Of a stretch of DNA of 64,000 bases, positions 20,395 to 30,875 are shown in pieces. Origin of the DNA: Caprella mutica. Its lineage: Eukaryota; Arthropoda; Malacostraca; Amphipoda; Caprellidae. The notes below the pieces were generated by a model that was not told the origin of the DNA, did no database searches, and worked only from the letters and a program-made list of their open reading frames with translations. The position numbers were made by a program, and so were the translations under genes. How positions within the stretch are numbered: position 1 is the first letter of the stretch; every line of letters begins with the position of its first letter. The stretch covers positions 105,998 through 169,997 of the forward strand of contig CANNZV010002603.1 of the NCBI GenBank assembly GCA_947561585.1, in the 5' to 3' direction.

Positions 20395-20735
20395 TGCTCT
20401 AACCTGAAGCTGTCTATTGTGAATGATAGAAAAGGTGGTGGGTTCCATTGGGCTGAAAATTGTTGTAATTTTTAGAGGATAGTACTAGGATGTGGTTTTT
20501 AACTTTTATAGCTTAGATTTTGGTGTTATGTATGTAGGCTTCAATTACTATTACCTCTTCATTTTTATTTTTCTATTACTCATCTGTGAGTGCAGTCATT
20601 CCTTGGAAGTGACATCATTCACGGAGTAGCTTTTCTGCATCCCTGAGCATTGTCACAGAAGGCGGTAGGTGAGTTTAGTCCATGGAGCCACCTTTACTGC
20701 TTCTCATTTATTTTATTTTTAATGTTCAAGCAGGT
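20395..20735 (+). repeat. Interspersed repeat family I, copy 2
   Basis: Diverged copy with CTGTCTATTGTGAATG, TTTTAGAGGATAGTACTAGG, TATTACCTCTTCATTTTTA, GAGTGCAGTCATTCCTTGG and CACGGAGTAGCTTTTCTGC. It lies in the presumed 5' intron of zinc-finger gene 1. Confidence 0.75.
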
Positions 20736-21054
20736 GTTCAACATATCATTAAATATTTATAGTAAAGGAAATGTTCTCCATCATCATTAGTTTATTTATC
20801 TTTGAAGAATTTTAATTTTAAAATAGAAATGAACTATTAGACTACATTATATGTAGACATATAATTTTTCATTCTAACTAAAAGTTTTTTATTATAGTTA
20901 TGATCTTTTACTCAACTTATATTCAGTGTTTAATTAACTATTAAATTTTTATATTCTATTGAATTAATTTCATCATGCCATTAAACTTATTTTACAGAAT
21001 TTCATGTTCATGCTAGCTTTTTCTCATTGAATTAATGCCTTCTTCATATTGCAG

Positions 21055-22104
21055 ATGGAAACTGGAGCCCAGAGACCTAACTCATCTGAAGAGACACCTG
21101 TTGCAGCCAATTCACGCGGTGTGGTCTATTTTGCAAGAGACAAAGAAATTAAACCACATATTTCAAACATAGTTATCTCTGATGATAAACACATTTCTAA
21201 TATTATAGACATTGAAAATAGAGACGATGATATCACCATCAAAGAAGAGAGTTTGGATGAACAGGAACATTCTTTGCCAACAGAACCCATTAGTTCAAAT
21301 GATGAAATGGAATCTTCAGATAGTTATTCTGGTGACCAAAGAATAGACCATCCAATTGATAAAAATCTACTGAATTCTTCCAATAAATTATCAACTCGAT
21401 CAAAAGAACGTGAGAGCAGTTCTATTGAATTAGAAAATTCTGAAGATTTGGATAATACTATGTCTTCCTACAAAAGAAAAGAGAATAGTAATGCAGTCAT
21501 AATGCCTAATATAAAACTATATGGTTGTGATGTTTGTCATAGATACTTTTATACTGAAAGTGATCTAAGTATACACCAAAGAATTCACACTGAAGAAAAG
21601 CCATATATTTGTAATGTTTGCGATAAAAAATTCAGACTTAAAAACTATCTTATCACTCATGAAAGAATTCACACAGGCGAAAAGCCACACAGCTGTGATG
21701 TTTGTAATAAAAAATTTCCATATTACGGATCCATGTTATACCACAAAAGAATTCACACATGTGAAAAGCCATTTAGCTGTGATATTTGTGATAGAAAATT
21801 TTCATCTAGAAGTTACATAAATATTCATAAAAGATATCATACAGGTGAGAAGCCATACTGCTGTGATATTTGTGATAATACATTTATTCATAGTGGTAAC
21901 TGGATGGCCCACAAAAGAAAACACACAGGTGAAAAGCCATTCTGCTGTGATATTTGTGAAAAAACTTTTTATAGTAAGACTGACATGCGTAAACATATAA
22001 TAACTCACAAACGTAAAAAGCCATTTGCTTGTGAAGTTTGTCCTAAGGCATTTTCTCACATTTGTACTCTTAGAAAACATAGAAGTCATCATTCTACTCG
22101 ATAG
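21055..22104 (+). CDS. C2H2 zinc-finger protein 1 (seven fingers), main coding exon
   Basis: The ATG at 21055 follows directly after a TTCATATTGCAG splice acceptor, so this is probably the first and only coding exon, with 5' UTR exons upstream. The protein has 349 residues. Residues 1-155 are acidic and serine-rich, with IKEE near residue 62, which fits the SUMO-acceptor pattern hydrophobic-K-x-E. Residues 156-349 form seven consecutive C2H2 fingers of the C-x2-C-x12-H-x3-H type joined mostly by TGEKP-like linkers. Finger 3 has TCEKP, and the finger 6-7 linker is HKRKKP. Such proteins are nuclear DNA-binding factors; its targets are unknown. The second gene at 28209 is a paralogue, sharing the N-terminal DEQEHS-PTEP stretch and upstream non-coding sequence. 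The minus-strand frame over the fingers is a shadow. Confidence 0.9.
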   Translation: METGAQRPNSSEETPVAANSRGVVYFARDKEIKPHISNIVISDDKHISNIIDIENRDDDITIKEESLDEQEHSLPTEPISSNDEMESSDSYSGDQRIDHPIDKNLLNSSNKLSTRSKERESSSIELENSEDLDNTMSSYKRKENSNAVIMPNIKLYGCDVCHRYFYTESDLSIHQRIHTEEKPYICNVCDKKFRLKNYLITHERIHTGEKPHSCDVCNKKFPYYGSMLYHKRIHTCEKPFSCDICDRKFSSRSYINIHKRYHTGEKPYCCDICDNTFIHSGNWMAHKRKHTGEKPFCCDICEKTFYSKTDMRKHIITHKRKKPFACEVCPKAFSHICTLRKHRSHHSTR

Positions 22105-22235
22105 TATTAGCATTGCAATTAAATAATAGTTTTTGTTCTGCTTATTAATCACATGAAAAAAGTCTGTTGACCACTATGACAGCAGAACAATACACAGGCC
22201 TCCAGTTTGGTCCATCTTTGCTCAATCCTACTTAA

Positions 22236-22438
22236 AGGGCCGTACCAAAGTAGGGATTTTTAAGTCTTTCCACCAGACTTTTTGCTTAGCTCCTACTTTT
22301 TCCACGAGAATATGAGAAAAACGATAAGATAAATAACAATTATATAGTTTTTTCTTCTATTCTCGTGGAAAAAGTAGGAGGAGCTTAGCAAGAAGTCTGG
22401 TGGAAAGACTTTAAAAAAAATCTACGTGTGTACGGCCT
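22236..22438. mobile_element. Palindromic TTAA-flanked MITE (203 bp)
   Basis: The element is almost a perfect hairpin: AGGGCCGTAC..., AGTCTTTCCACCAGACTTTT and CTACTTTTTCCACGAGAATA recur inverted in the right half. TTAA lies at 22232-22235 and 22439-22442. A second, broken copy surrounds the T1 element at 47.9-48.4 kb. Confidence 0.85.
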
Positions 22439-23990
22439 TTAAGAAGGACTGAATGGCCTGCTATACTTCCTCAATCTTTACATACACCACAGTATAAAGA
22501 TTAGGAGAGTAGACCAGTCTCATATGGGAGACATCTTTTTAAACTGACCAATAGCGTTGCAGAAGAGACCGGTGGTGTGTGACGTCATAAGCGGGAAAAT
22601 TTACTACTGTTTACTATGTAGTATTGGTATTTTAACTAAATTAATATATTACATTCTTTAACAACTTTATGAAAGTATAACTCAAAATTGAATAATTTGA
22701 TAAGATAATTACTAGGGTGTGACAATATGCGTTTTGAATGATATATCTTAGGAATATCATACGAGAATTCAATCGGTCTATAGCTAGTATTTTCAGGATC
22801 TATGATTTCAAACACATATTGTCACAACCCTAATAATAGAATTAATATAACAACCCTAATAAAACTAAGTTTAAAAGAAACCTCAACTTAGTTTTGAATG
22901 GATTCAAAATCTTTGTGAATTGCCAATCTTGATTCTCGAGAAATGGTCTCCACAGTCATAGCAATTTTTGATCATGGTTGTTGATTCAGCCATATTAGAG
23001 AGTTGCTGATTACAACAAATTTCTATCCAATCTTTGTAATCATGTCTTTAAAAAATTAGAACTATTTTCTGCTGTATTCTTACTATCTTTAAACATTTAT
23101 TACCTTCCTATCACGAGCGTTTGCCATTGTTATTTGTTTGTATCTAGAACTACCCTTGGTTTGTCTACACTTTTCACAATCCTGTGACACCTGGAGTCGC
23201 TGAATCAGTTCAAGATTGCTGACGTCACGCACCATCCACTTGAAAAATAACAACACACAACTGGGTCACTCCCAGTTATTCTAGTGTAAATTTTACAAGG
23301 AGTAATAATTACAATACTGTTTTAAAGATAAATCTCTAATTTGAATGATGTATTATATTTATTTATGCTGTTATTAGGATAAAACATAAGGCAGAATTTG
23401 TTTAAGATTTAATGGTAGAGTCTGTGCTGAAAACAATTGATGTGTAAAGTTATAGAAAACTAGATACAGTGAAGACTATTCTAATTTCATAAAATAATTT
23501 AATTGAAAAAAATATTATATTCATTTTAATTGAAGCCATAAAATTCATACTGTTTCTAAATTTGTTTACCTTCAAAATTGGTATGTTAGTCACCATTATT
23601 TTGGCATTAAAGTTATCATAAACAAATAGAGCTATCGAAATGTTAAAGTCATCGCTTTACTTTTAAAGAAAACGATTTTGGTCTAGTAGGAAACTAATAA
23701 AGTGAGTTTCTTACTAGACCAAACAAACTTGGAACGTAACTCTGGTCTACTACGAGGTTTTGCTGTAACCGTAAATCAAAACAAAGAATTATATCTGGAC
23801 ATTCAGTCATTTTAGTGTTTCGTAAGCACACAGAGTATCAAAATACCTTAAAGCCTAGTAGAATATACTATATAACTTTACGTAGCCAAATATGATGCCA
23901 TTTTTAAATTAGTGTTTCTAGACCTTGGATCTATTATATTACATGTATTTATTACCCATCAATAATGACTTTAATTTATTTATTTAAAAA
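22439..23990. other. Gene-free stretch with inverted TGACGTCA words
   Basis: No coding signal. GGTGTGTGACGTCA (22573-22586) and TGACGTCACGCACC (about 23220-23233) are inverted and may be ends or subterminal parts of an old element. The element at 30081-30590 carries similar GCTGTGACGTCA words. A small MITE lies at 22715-22830. Confidence 0.4.
22715..22830. mobile_element. Small TA-flanked MITE (116 bp)
   Basis: GGGTGTGACAATATGCGTTT at the left pairs with AAACACATATTGTCACAACCC at the right with one mismatch in the terminal part. TA lies on each side (22713-22714, 22831-22832). Confidence 0.75.
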
Positions 23991-24660
23991 TTATCTGAAT
24001 ATTATTAGATTTAAAAAAATTATCCTCATTTGTTATCCAGATATGTTTATTAGGTTTTTAAATTATTCAGATTTTTTGTCCTGATTTGTTTTTTAATTAT
24101 TCATACTTTTATCTGCATTTTTTTTGTTATTCCAAATTGGTTTCTCCTGATTTTTTCTATTAGAATAGAATTTTCCTGTTTTCTGGATATGTATTTCTTA
24201 ACTAATTCTTCAGTTGTCCCTTATTTATGTTATTTGTTCTTACGTTTTTATAGATCAATGTTTTTTTATGTATTTATATTTTAGCGAGCTGTAATGTGAT
24301 TTTCCTTTTTTACGACTTTTTCTGTTTTCCTTATTTTACTGGATTTTGTTGTTTTCTGGGTGTTGCCTTTTCTATTTTATTCTGAATCTCTCTTTTAGCT
24401 ACCTGTTAAAATTAAACTATTTAGATTTTAAAAATAGTTGCTGCACTGCAATTTTATCAATGTTATAATTTTCCTGTTTTTGGATCTGTTTACTACGAAT
24501 TTTTCTGTTATTATTTTTTTGTGATATTTTGTTATCAGTTTTTTTTCTAATTTTACCAATTTTTCTGTTAGCTTTAGCTATGTTTTTGCCGTTTTTTTTT
24601 AAATTTCAGGATTTATCTATTTTCCGAATTCAATCTATTTTCTGGATATCTGATATCCTG
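23990..24660. repeat. Degenerate T-rich repeat (TTATCCRGAT / TTTTCTG words)
   Basis: Irregularly repeated words such as TTTTTTGTTATCC, TTTTCTGGATATG and CTGATTTTTTCT fill this stretch. The complementary words (GGATAACAAAAAATTC, ATCCGGGATACAAAAAA) occur at 43120-43260 and 44040-44110. It looks like an old, heavily mutated tandem repeat of about 20 bp. Confidence 0.5.
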
Positions 24661-24739
24661 ACAATTATATAAGTCATTGAAATATAACATATCATGAGGA
24701 GAAAGGACCATTAATATTCTTCAAACCTTCCTTTGCTAT

Positions 24740-25035
24740 AATAAATTTGGATAGTCTGCTAAACTTGTGTCTGTGAACTTGGATACAGAAACAATGTGCT
24801 GTTTGGTTTCTGCATGCAATTCACATCTGTTGTAGGTGTTGTCCTTTCTCTTTCCTATGGATTTGAGATGTCTGCCAAAATTGCCATTACCTGTTAGAAT
24901 CTTCAACACTAGTCATAGTTTCCCACGTGGAAAGTTTAGAAAATTATACAAACCATTCCTAGATGTGGGAAAGGTAAATATTTCTCTAGTCAGACGACAT
25001 ACCAATTTTTGAGAGAAGACTCCATCATTCAATGA
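24740..25035 (-). pseudogene. LINE reverse transcriptase tail remnant
   Basis: Read on the minus strand from 24912 to 24740, an uninterrupted frame gives LKILTGNGNFGRHLKSIG, then a C-H-containing stretch RCELHAETKQHIV and a stop. This pattern (LTGHG-FxxHLxxIG followed by a zinc-binding C-H motif) is typical of the region after the reverse transcriptase in LINE retrotransposons. The sequence upstream (24912-25035) looks like a decayed continuation but is not open. It is a short, 5'-truncated relic unlike the LINE fragment at 3463-3821, which has a different motif spacing. Confidence 0.6.
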
Positions 25036-25079
25036 TGTACTTCCTGTCTGCAGAGTCCAAAGGCTACAGCTATTATGGA

Positions 25080-25734
25080 TTCTGAACCTTCAAATGTTTC
25101 TTAGCAACAAAACACTAAACAATTGCAACACTGGAAATCAATCGGTTATTTACACTTCTATTATACTGTGTGACTCTCCAGAACCTACATTTTATGTATA
25201 TTTTAGAATTAATTAAGGTCTATCACAAGAAATGCATGTCTAACTATAATACTATAATCCAAGTTCTAGGTGGCTCAATAAATTAACTAGAAATGGTTGA
25301 TTTTAGTAAATTTTATGACATAATTATATAATTTAATTCTGATAAACTGGATAGTGCCTTTTATTCTTATGTAGAATTGGATGCCAGGATTATTTTTAGT
25401 AGGGTATTGATGAATTCAAGCGAATTACTAATGGCATGCAACTGTTATTTCACTTGAACACAGAGAAAACTGATCAAATATCATTATTTATTAAACTTAA
25501 AGAAGTTTGTGTTAAAATCTATTGAAATATCTCATTTATGTCATTTATTAATGTTTCTTGAAATTGACATTTCTTCCTCTGAAATTTTCATGTTGATACC
25601 ATTCGTTGGAGTAATAATTATCTTACTGCTATCTTTATAATTTCTATTAAAGTTTGAAATTGCTATTAATTTCACTAGAGTGCAATATGTTGATTGTGTA
25701 TTTTTATATTCATGTTTTTTTTAGTTTTCACCCA
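25080..25734. other. Gene-free AT-rich stretch
   Basis: AT-rich sequence lying between the LINE relic and a near-complete interspersed repeat. No coding or repeat structure was recognised. Confidence 0.4.
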
Positions 25735-26175
25735 AATACTAGCCCCCAGGGGCTCTATCCTAAAGCTGTCTGTGGTGAATGGAAGAGGAGGGGGGTGGCG
25801 TCCCTTGGGCCCCGAACTGTAGTAATTTGGATTACGGATTGTCTTTTTTACCATGTTTATCATTTTTTTAAACGCTACTTGCAGTTTTAGAGGATAGCGC
25901 TAGGGTTATGCTCTTCAACTACGAGGTCTTAGAATTTTGTGTTAGGTAGACTCGTAGGCTTCATTTACTATCACCTCTTCATTTTCCTCTTCCATCCGTG
26001 AGTGCAGCCACCGGTGCTTGTGTCCCGTTTCGTCACATTCCTTGGTAAGTGACTGTATTCACGGAGTAGCTTTTCTGCATCCATGAGTTTTTTTTTTCTT
26101 CCAGTCCCTTGTATTTAATTTCCTTTTGACGTCAGCGATATGGCCTTTGGTTCCGAAGCAGACATTAAATCCCCT
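25735..26175 (+). repeat. Interspersed repeat family I, copy 3 (reference, about 440 bp)
   Basis: Most complete copy. Landmarks in order: GCCCCCAGGGGCTCTATCC, GGGTGGCGTCCCTTGGGC, AGAGGATAGCGCTAGGG, CTATCACCTCTTCATTTTCC, GCAGCCACCGGTGCTTGTG, CATTCCTTGGTAAGTGAC, CACGGAGTAGCTTTTCTGC, TTCCAGTCCCTTGTATTTAA and GATATGGCCTTTGGTTCCG. CCTTGGTAAGTG resembles a splice donor and TTCTTCCAG an acceptor, but use in transcripts is not shown. Confidence 0.8.
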
Positions 26176-26452
26176 AATAAATTAATTACCCAAATGCTAA
26201 ACAGAGCTCATGATATCTACAGATTGAAATTCTAAATATTGTGATAGATAACTGAGTTGAAATTGAAGAGAGAATGCATGCATCTATTTAAATCCAATTT
26301 ATCCTAACAATATTTTGGCTTTCTATGAATACTCGCTGTATCTTGTAATAAATATTTTTATACATGTTATTATATTATTATTTCTTCTAATTAATCCTTG
26401 CCGTTTCTGATATTAGCTACCTCAGGGGGCAGACATTTTCTGCTAGGGGACT

Positions 26453-27800
26453 TGTGAACCCCAGTAACCCGAACTAATTCATCTAAATTTTAGTTAGCTG
26501 TTACTTATATCTTGTATTTTGTTTTCACTTAAAATACATTTACTGATTGTTCTTAATCACAATGTTTGATCTGTGAATTATATCCTAGTTGTTATACACA
26601 AGGCTAGGGAGCCATTTCGACACACTTAATCTGGGCCCGGATTACATTACAGATTGTTCTGGGCTCCGGTGTATTATGCATTTGTGAGACGCGTGCTTTC
26701 CTGAGATGTGTGTATATCAGAGACAGAGAGGTGATTGTGGCGAGTTTCAAACGTTTTTTTTTGTAAATATTTAATTATCAATTTATTTAATATTTTGGTG
26801 AGGTTCCTGAGTATCAGTTTGAATCAAAATGAAACCAATTAAATTGATGACTGTGAAGCTGGGGATGTAAGTTTTAAACAGTAGATCCGGAGTTGGTGCC
26901 TCCATTTTCTTACTCTACATTATGGGTCACGAATGTTTCCGATTGACAATTGATCTCATTCAAGTTTTCGCTATGAATATTCGATCATGGCTTGTTAATG
27001 AATGGTTATGGGTTGAAGGTGAAAAATATAATAGCTAAATTTGGAAAGTGAGAAAGAATTAAGAGTTGTTTTATATGAATAGGAATGAGGTAGCAATGAT
27101 GCATTTTTATTGTTGGTCTGAAGAAACTATCATTCTTTAGCTTTTGGAAGAAAATAGGAAACATATTTATGGCCAATACTGTATACAGCTCTGGAGCCTA
27201 CCCATTTGTAGCCAGCTCCCCAGCCCTGGTTCAGATCACTTACTCAATACCCTTGAATTCATCTCCAGTTAATTGAAAACTGTTATTTGAAAGCAGTGTG
27301 ATGCCCTTTAAACATTTTATTGTTTTGCCTTAAACTAACAGGATATTATTATGAAGCTAATAGGATATTAGCAGTTCACATCATAGCCAGTTTGCATAGT
27401 TAGGTTATCTGGTCACCAAGATTCAGCTGCTTTTTTCCTATTTTACTTTAGAGAAAGGTATTCTGTTCCAGTCTATTGATCTAGTGTTTGTTTTATCATG
27501 TTATCTATTTTGATATTTATTTAATATATAACATTTTTGTAGAGAGATGAATTAATAAATTCAGATTTAGTATATCAATAGCTGATTGAAATGCTGTTTT
27601 CTAAATTAAATTTAGTAATTGTTCTCAATTGATCACTAAGGAGCTAAGAACTGGAATATTATGACCCAAGGTAATAGAAGCAACCGACAAGTATAGCTAC
27701 ATAATCAGTTTTCAATTGTTCAGCATCCCTTTTCATGCAGTTCAAGGTAATATTTTAGGGAAATAACAATAAATTTGCTCAGTTTATTTTGTATTGTCCG
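26453..27800. other. Upstream part of zinc-finger segmental duplicate, copy 2
   Basis: Aligns in blocks with 19845-20340: GTAACCCGAACTAATTCA, ACATCATAGCCAGTTTGCAT, CACCAAGATTCAGCTGCTT and GTATTCTGTTCCAGT. This copy is about 620 bp longer over the whole duplicated unit, which the insertion at 26599-27228 largely explains. The segment at 27690-27746 ends in a donor-like site as in copy 1. Confidence 0.65.
26599..27228. mobile_element. Probable hAT-like insertion in duplicate copy 2
   Basis: CAAGGCTAGGGAGC at the left is inverse to GCTCCCCAGCCCTG at the right; CAGGGCTGGGG-type ends are common among hAT elements. The 630-bp segment has no counterpart in the duplicate at 19.9-20.0 kb. The 8-bp flanks do not match, so the boundaries are tentative. 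Confidence 0.5.
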
Positions 27801-27954
27801 TGTAATAGTTTTGAGTTGTTGGACTTAATAGTTTTTTTTTGCTGTAGGAGAGTTAATATACTAGAATAGCTACACACTCTTCATTTTCTGTATTTGAATA
27901 TTTCTTCTTATATGCTCTCAATGAATTTAAATCAGACTGCTTTTTACGGATAAA

Positions 27955-28105
27955 AGCACCCGTGAGAATTATTGTCGAACTGTGAGAGGTGACTTTGTTC
28001 ATGAAGCCACTTTACTTTCTGACCTCCTCTTTGTAGTCCTTGTATTTAATTGCATTTTGATATTACTAGCAATATAACTTTTCAGCTCTAAGGCCCTTTA
28101 ATCAA
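27955..28105 (+). repeat. Interspersed repeat family I, copy 4 (3' part)
   Basis: Diverged 3' fragment: GGTGACTTTGTTCATGAAGCC, TTTCTGACCTCCTCTTTG and AGTCCTTGTATTTAATTGCA. It sits just upstream of zinc-finger gene 2, mirroring copy 2 upstream of gene 1, so it may predate the duplication. Confidence 0.6.
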
Positions 28106-28208
28106 TTGGTTATTTATCTTTTTTCTGTCATAATCCGTTCTTGAAAATTTCAAGCAAACAAGAACTTTCATGATTATTTCTGTATCTAAACTTTCTCTAT
28201 TTTTTCAG

Positions 28209-29333
28209 ATGGAATCTAGAGATGAGAGTCCCAACTCATCTGAAGAGGCTGTTGCAGCTGATCCTCTCAATGTGATCACTAAAGTGAAAGAGGAAGACGT
28301 TAAGCCAGATATTTCAAATGTAGATGTAAGAATCACTATCTCTGATAATGAACACATTTCTTATATCGGATGCAATGAGAATACAGGTGTTGATATTGCC
28401 ATCAAAGAAGAGATATTGGATGAACAGGAACATTCATGGCCAACAGAACCAATTTGTGATAATGAAAAAAGAAAATCTTCAAATAACTATTCTAGTGACC
28501 AAAGAACGGAGCATCCAATTGATAAATATCTACATAAAAAAACATATAGCAGTGGAAGGCAATATATTTGTAATATTTGTGATAAAAAATTCAAACGTAA
28601 AGACCATCTTATCAATCATCAAAAGATTCACACAGGTGATAAGCCATTCAGCTGTGATATTTGTCATAAAACATTTCTTAGGAAAGATCACTTGTCAAAG
28701 CACGGTAAAGTTCATAAAGGTGAAAAACCATTCAGCTGTGATACTTGTGGTAAAAATTTAACTACTAAAAGAAACTTAAGTATTCACAAAGGCATTCACA
28801 CTGGTGAAAGGCCATTCAGCTGTGATACTTGTGACAAAACATTTTCTAAGAAAGACCACTTGGATACTCATAAAAGAATTCACACTGGTGAAAAGCCATA
28901 CATTTGTGAAATTTGTCCCAAAGCATTTTCTGACTTGAGTGCTTATGGAAGACATAAAAGAATTCACACAGGTGAAAAGCCATATATATGTGAAGTTTGT
29001 CAAAAAACTTTTTCTGACTTGAGTGCTTATGGAAGACATAAGAGGATTCACACTGGTGAAAAGCCTTATATTTGTGGAATTTGTCTTAAAAAATTTCCGG
29101 ACACGAGTGCTTTTGGGAGACATATGAGAAATCACACAGGTGAAAAACCATATGTTTGTGAATTTTGTCCTAAAGCATTTTCTGAGATGGCTGCATATGT
29201 TAGACATAAAAGGATTCACACAGGTGAAAAGCCGTATAATTGTGTAGTTTGTCATAAATCATTTTCTGACTTGAGTGCTTTTGGAAGACATAAAAAAATT
29301 CATGAATCTGTTAATAGTTCTAAACAAAAGTAA
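28209..29333 (+). CDS. C2H2 zinc-finger protein 2 (nine fingers), main coding exon
   Basis: The ATG at 28209 follows a CTATTTTTTCAG acceptor, as in the paralogue at 21055. The protein has 374 residues. The N-terminal part (1-118) is acidic and holds two candidate SUMO sites, VKEE near residue 28 and IKEE near residue 71. Residues 119-365 contain nine C2H2 fingers with HTGEKP-type linkers. Fingers 5, 6, 7 and 9 share the helix residues D at -1, S at 2, A at 3 and R at 6; finger 8 differs slightly (E, A, A, R). All five have Y or F where leucine is usual at position 4. Near-identical consecutive fingers suggest recent internal duplication and predict binding to a repeated triplet. It is a presumed nuclear DNA-binding factor of unknown target. 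The minus-strand frame over the fingers is a shadow. Confidence 0.9.
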   Translation: MESRDESPNSSEEAVAADPLNVITKVKEEDVKPDISNVDVRITISDNEHISYIGCNENTGVDIAIKEEILDEQEHSWPTEPICDNEKRKSSNNYSSDQRTEHPIDKYLHKKTYSSGRQYICNICDKKFKRKDHLINHQKIHTGDKPFSCDICHKTFLRKDHLSKHGKVHKGEKPFSCDTCGKNLTTKRNLSIHKGIHTGERPFSCDTCDKTFSKKDHLDTHKRIHTGEKPYICEICPKAFSDLSAYGRHKRIHTGEKPYICEVCQKTFSDLSAYGRHKRIHTGEKPYICGICLKKFPDTSAFGRHMRNHTGEKPYVCEFCPKAFSEMAAYVRHKRIHTGEKPYNCVVCHKSFSDLSAFGRHKKIHESVNSSKQK

Positions 29334-30044
29334 TGAATCATTCATAAAACCATCAAAATCATCATTCAGTTAATAATCATTCGCAAAAGTATCAGCATAT
29401 GTTCCTTCTTATGCCTTGTAGCTAATCATCTCTCATCAAAATACTAAAATAATCGCAGTGCTGAATATCGAAAAATTTTCCACAAGATACGCCTCACCTA
29501 TTCTTATGACTCAAGAAACTGATCTCAATATTTATTTCATCATTAAATAAGGCGGCTATGACTAGAAAATGACTTAAATACTCACAGATAGCAGGTTGAT
29601 TAAAAAATAGTTAGATATGCAGATTGATATTTACTTGACGTAATTTTTTCAATTTTGATTATGATAATCTAAATAGTATCTAGCAATGGAAATATCTTTT
29701 TTTATCATCATTTGGTTTTATTGTTCCTTGAAAATTGTATTTTTCTTTTATAACTTTCCTGTTGACAAGTATTGATATCATTCATGTGAGAAATGATTAC
29801 CTGAGTTTATCTTGATTATATCTTTGATATAACACTTTGAAGTAAACGAAAGACTTTAGTTCTCGTGTGTTTTACTATATTCTTATTTACTAAACAAATC
29901 TTATTATATCTATTATAATTAAAGATATTGTGATTATAATAATGTTGTCTTTAAAGAGATTGTCCAAGTTTCTTGTAAAGTTCCATTTAGTCTGATAATA
30001 TTTTTGATTTTTTGTTAATGGCTAAATGTATCCAGTGTATTTGA
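29334..30044. other. Gene-free AT-rich stretch after zinc-finger gene 2
   Basis: Presumed 3' UTR and intergenic sequence of gene 2. I see no unambiguous polyadenylation signal close to the stop codon and no repeats. Confidence 0.4.
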
Positions 30045-30875
30045 TATGATTTTAACGCTACTTGCAGTTTTAGAGGATAGCCACAGTACAGAGAAGATAT
30101 AGTATCCCAGAGCTATAGGGGGGATATTACGCGTGTCCCGGTAGGCTGTGACGTCACATGTCAACAATGGTGCGTACGTTTGTACGTACAGTACAAACAC
30201 AAAAGATGGCTGAAACACACCCAACTTTTGTTAAATAACGTTTTCGGTGATATTTTTTTTTAATTCCACATTACCGCATGTTATTATCCAATCTTTATAG
30301 TTATGTAGACGAAAACTAAAAAAATGACAGTTGATGAAATTGCTACTGGTCTTTATACACTCAAAATAGTAACAAATTTTTAGTCTTGAAGACGATTTAT
30401 AAAACATAATTAGATCATTAGTCAGATCGGTCGCGTTGGCCACCATCTTAATTCTCTATTCCACGTGACCCACAGCAATTCTGTTTACTATGACGTGACC
30501 TCTTGTTTGCATACATGACGTCACAGCCTACCCAGAATAAATTTGAATAATACATGTAACTGGGGTACTATACTATTCTGTTTACTATGGGATAGCGCTA
30601 GGGTTTTGTGTTAGGTAGGCTCGTAGTCTTCATTTACCAGCACCTCTTCATTTTCCTCTTCCATTCATGAGTGCAGTCACCGCTGCTTGTGTCCCTTTAC
30701 GTCACATTCCTTGGTAAGTGACTGTTTTCACGGAGTAGCTTTTCTGCATATGTGAGCTTGTGACCGACTATGGTAAGTAACTGTTCATGTGACCCACTTT
30801 CCTTTCTGACTGCTTCTTCCAGTTCCTTGTACTTAATTTCCATTTGACTTCTGCGGTATGAAGAGTCGTCTCAAA
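30045..30875 (+). repeat. Interspersed repeat family I, copy 5, interrupted
   Basis: Left part 30045-30080 (GATTTTAACGCTACTTGCAG, TTTTAGAGGATAG) and right part 30591-30875 (GATAGCGCTAGGG onward) are contiguous in other copies. They are split here by a 510-bp element. The GGTAAGTGACT word is present, followed by a second partial GGTAAGTAACTG. Confidence 0.8.
30081..30590. mobile_element. Inverted-repeat element with 5-bp GATAG duplication (510 bp)
   Basis: Ends CCACAGTACAGAGAAGATAT and its diverged inverse ATACTATTCTGTTTACTATGG; inner arms share GGTAGGCTGTGACGTCA. GATAG lies at 30076-30080 and 30591-30595. The uninterrupted copies at 25.9 kb and 2.1 kb read GAGGATAGCGCTAGGG, an empty site that fixes both boundaries. 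No transposase frame; the superfamily is unresolved. Confidence 0.82.

Noticed and set aside
21802..22152. Minus-strand frame opposite zinc-finger gene 1, and the like at 28776-29255 opposite gene 2
   Set aside because: These are the antisense of repeated finger codons, a well-known shadow with no independent motif.
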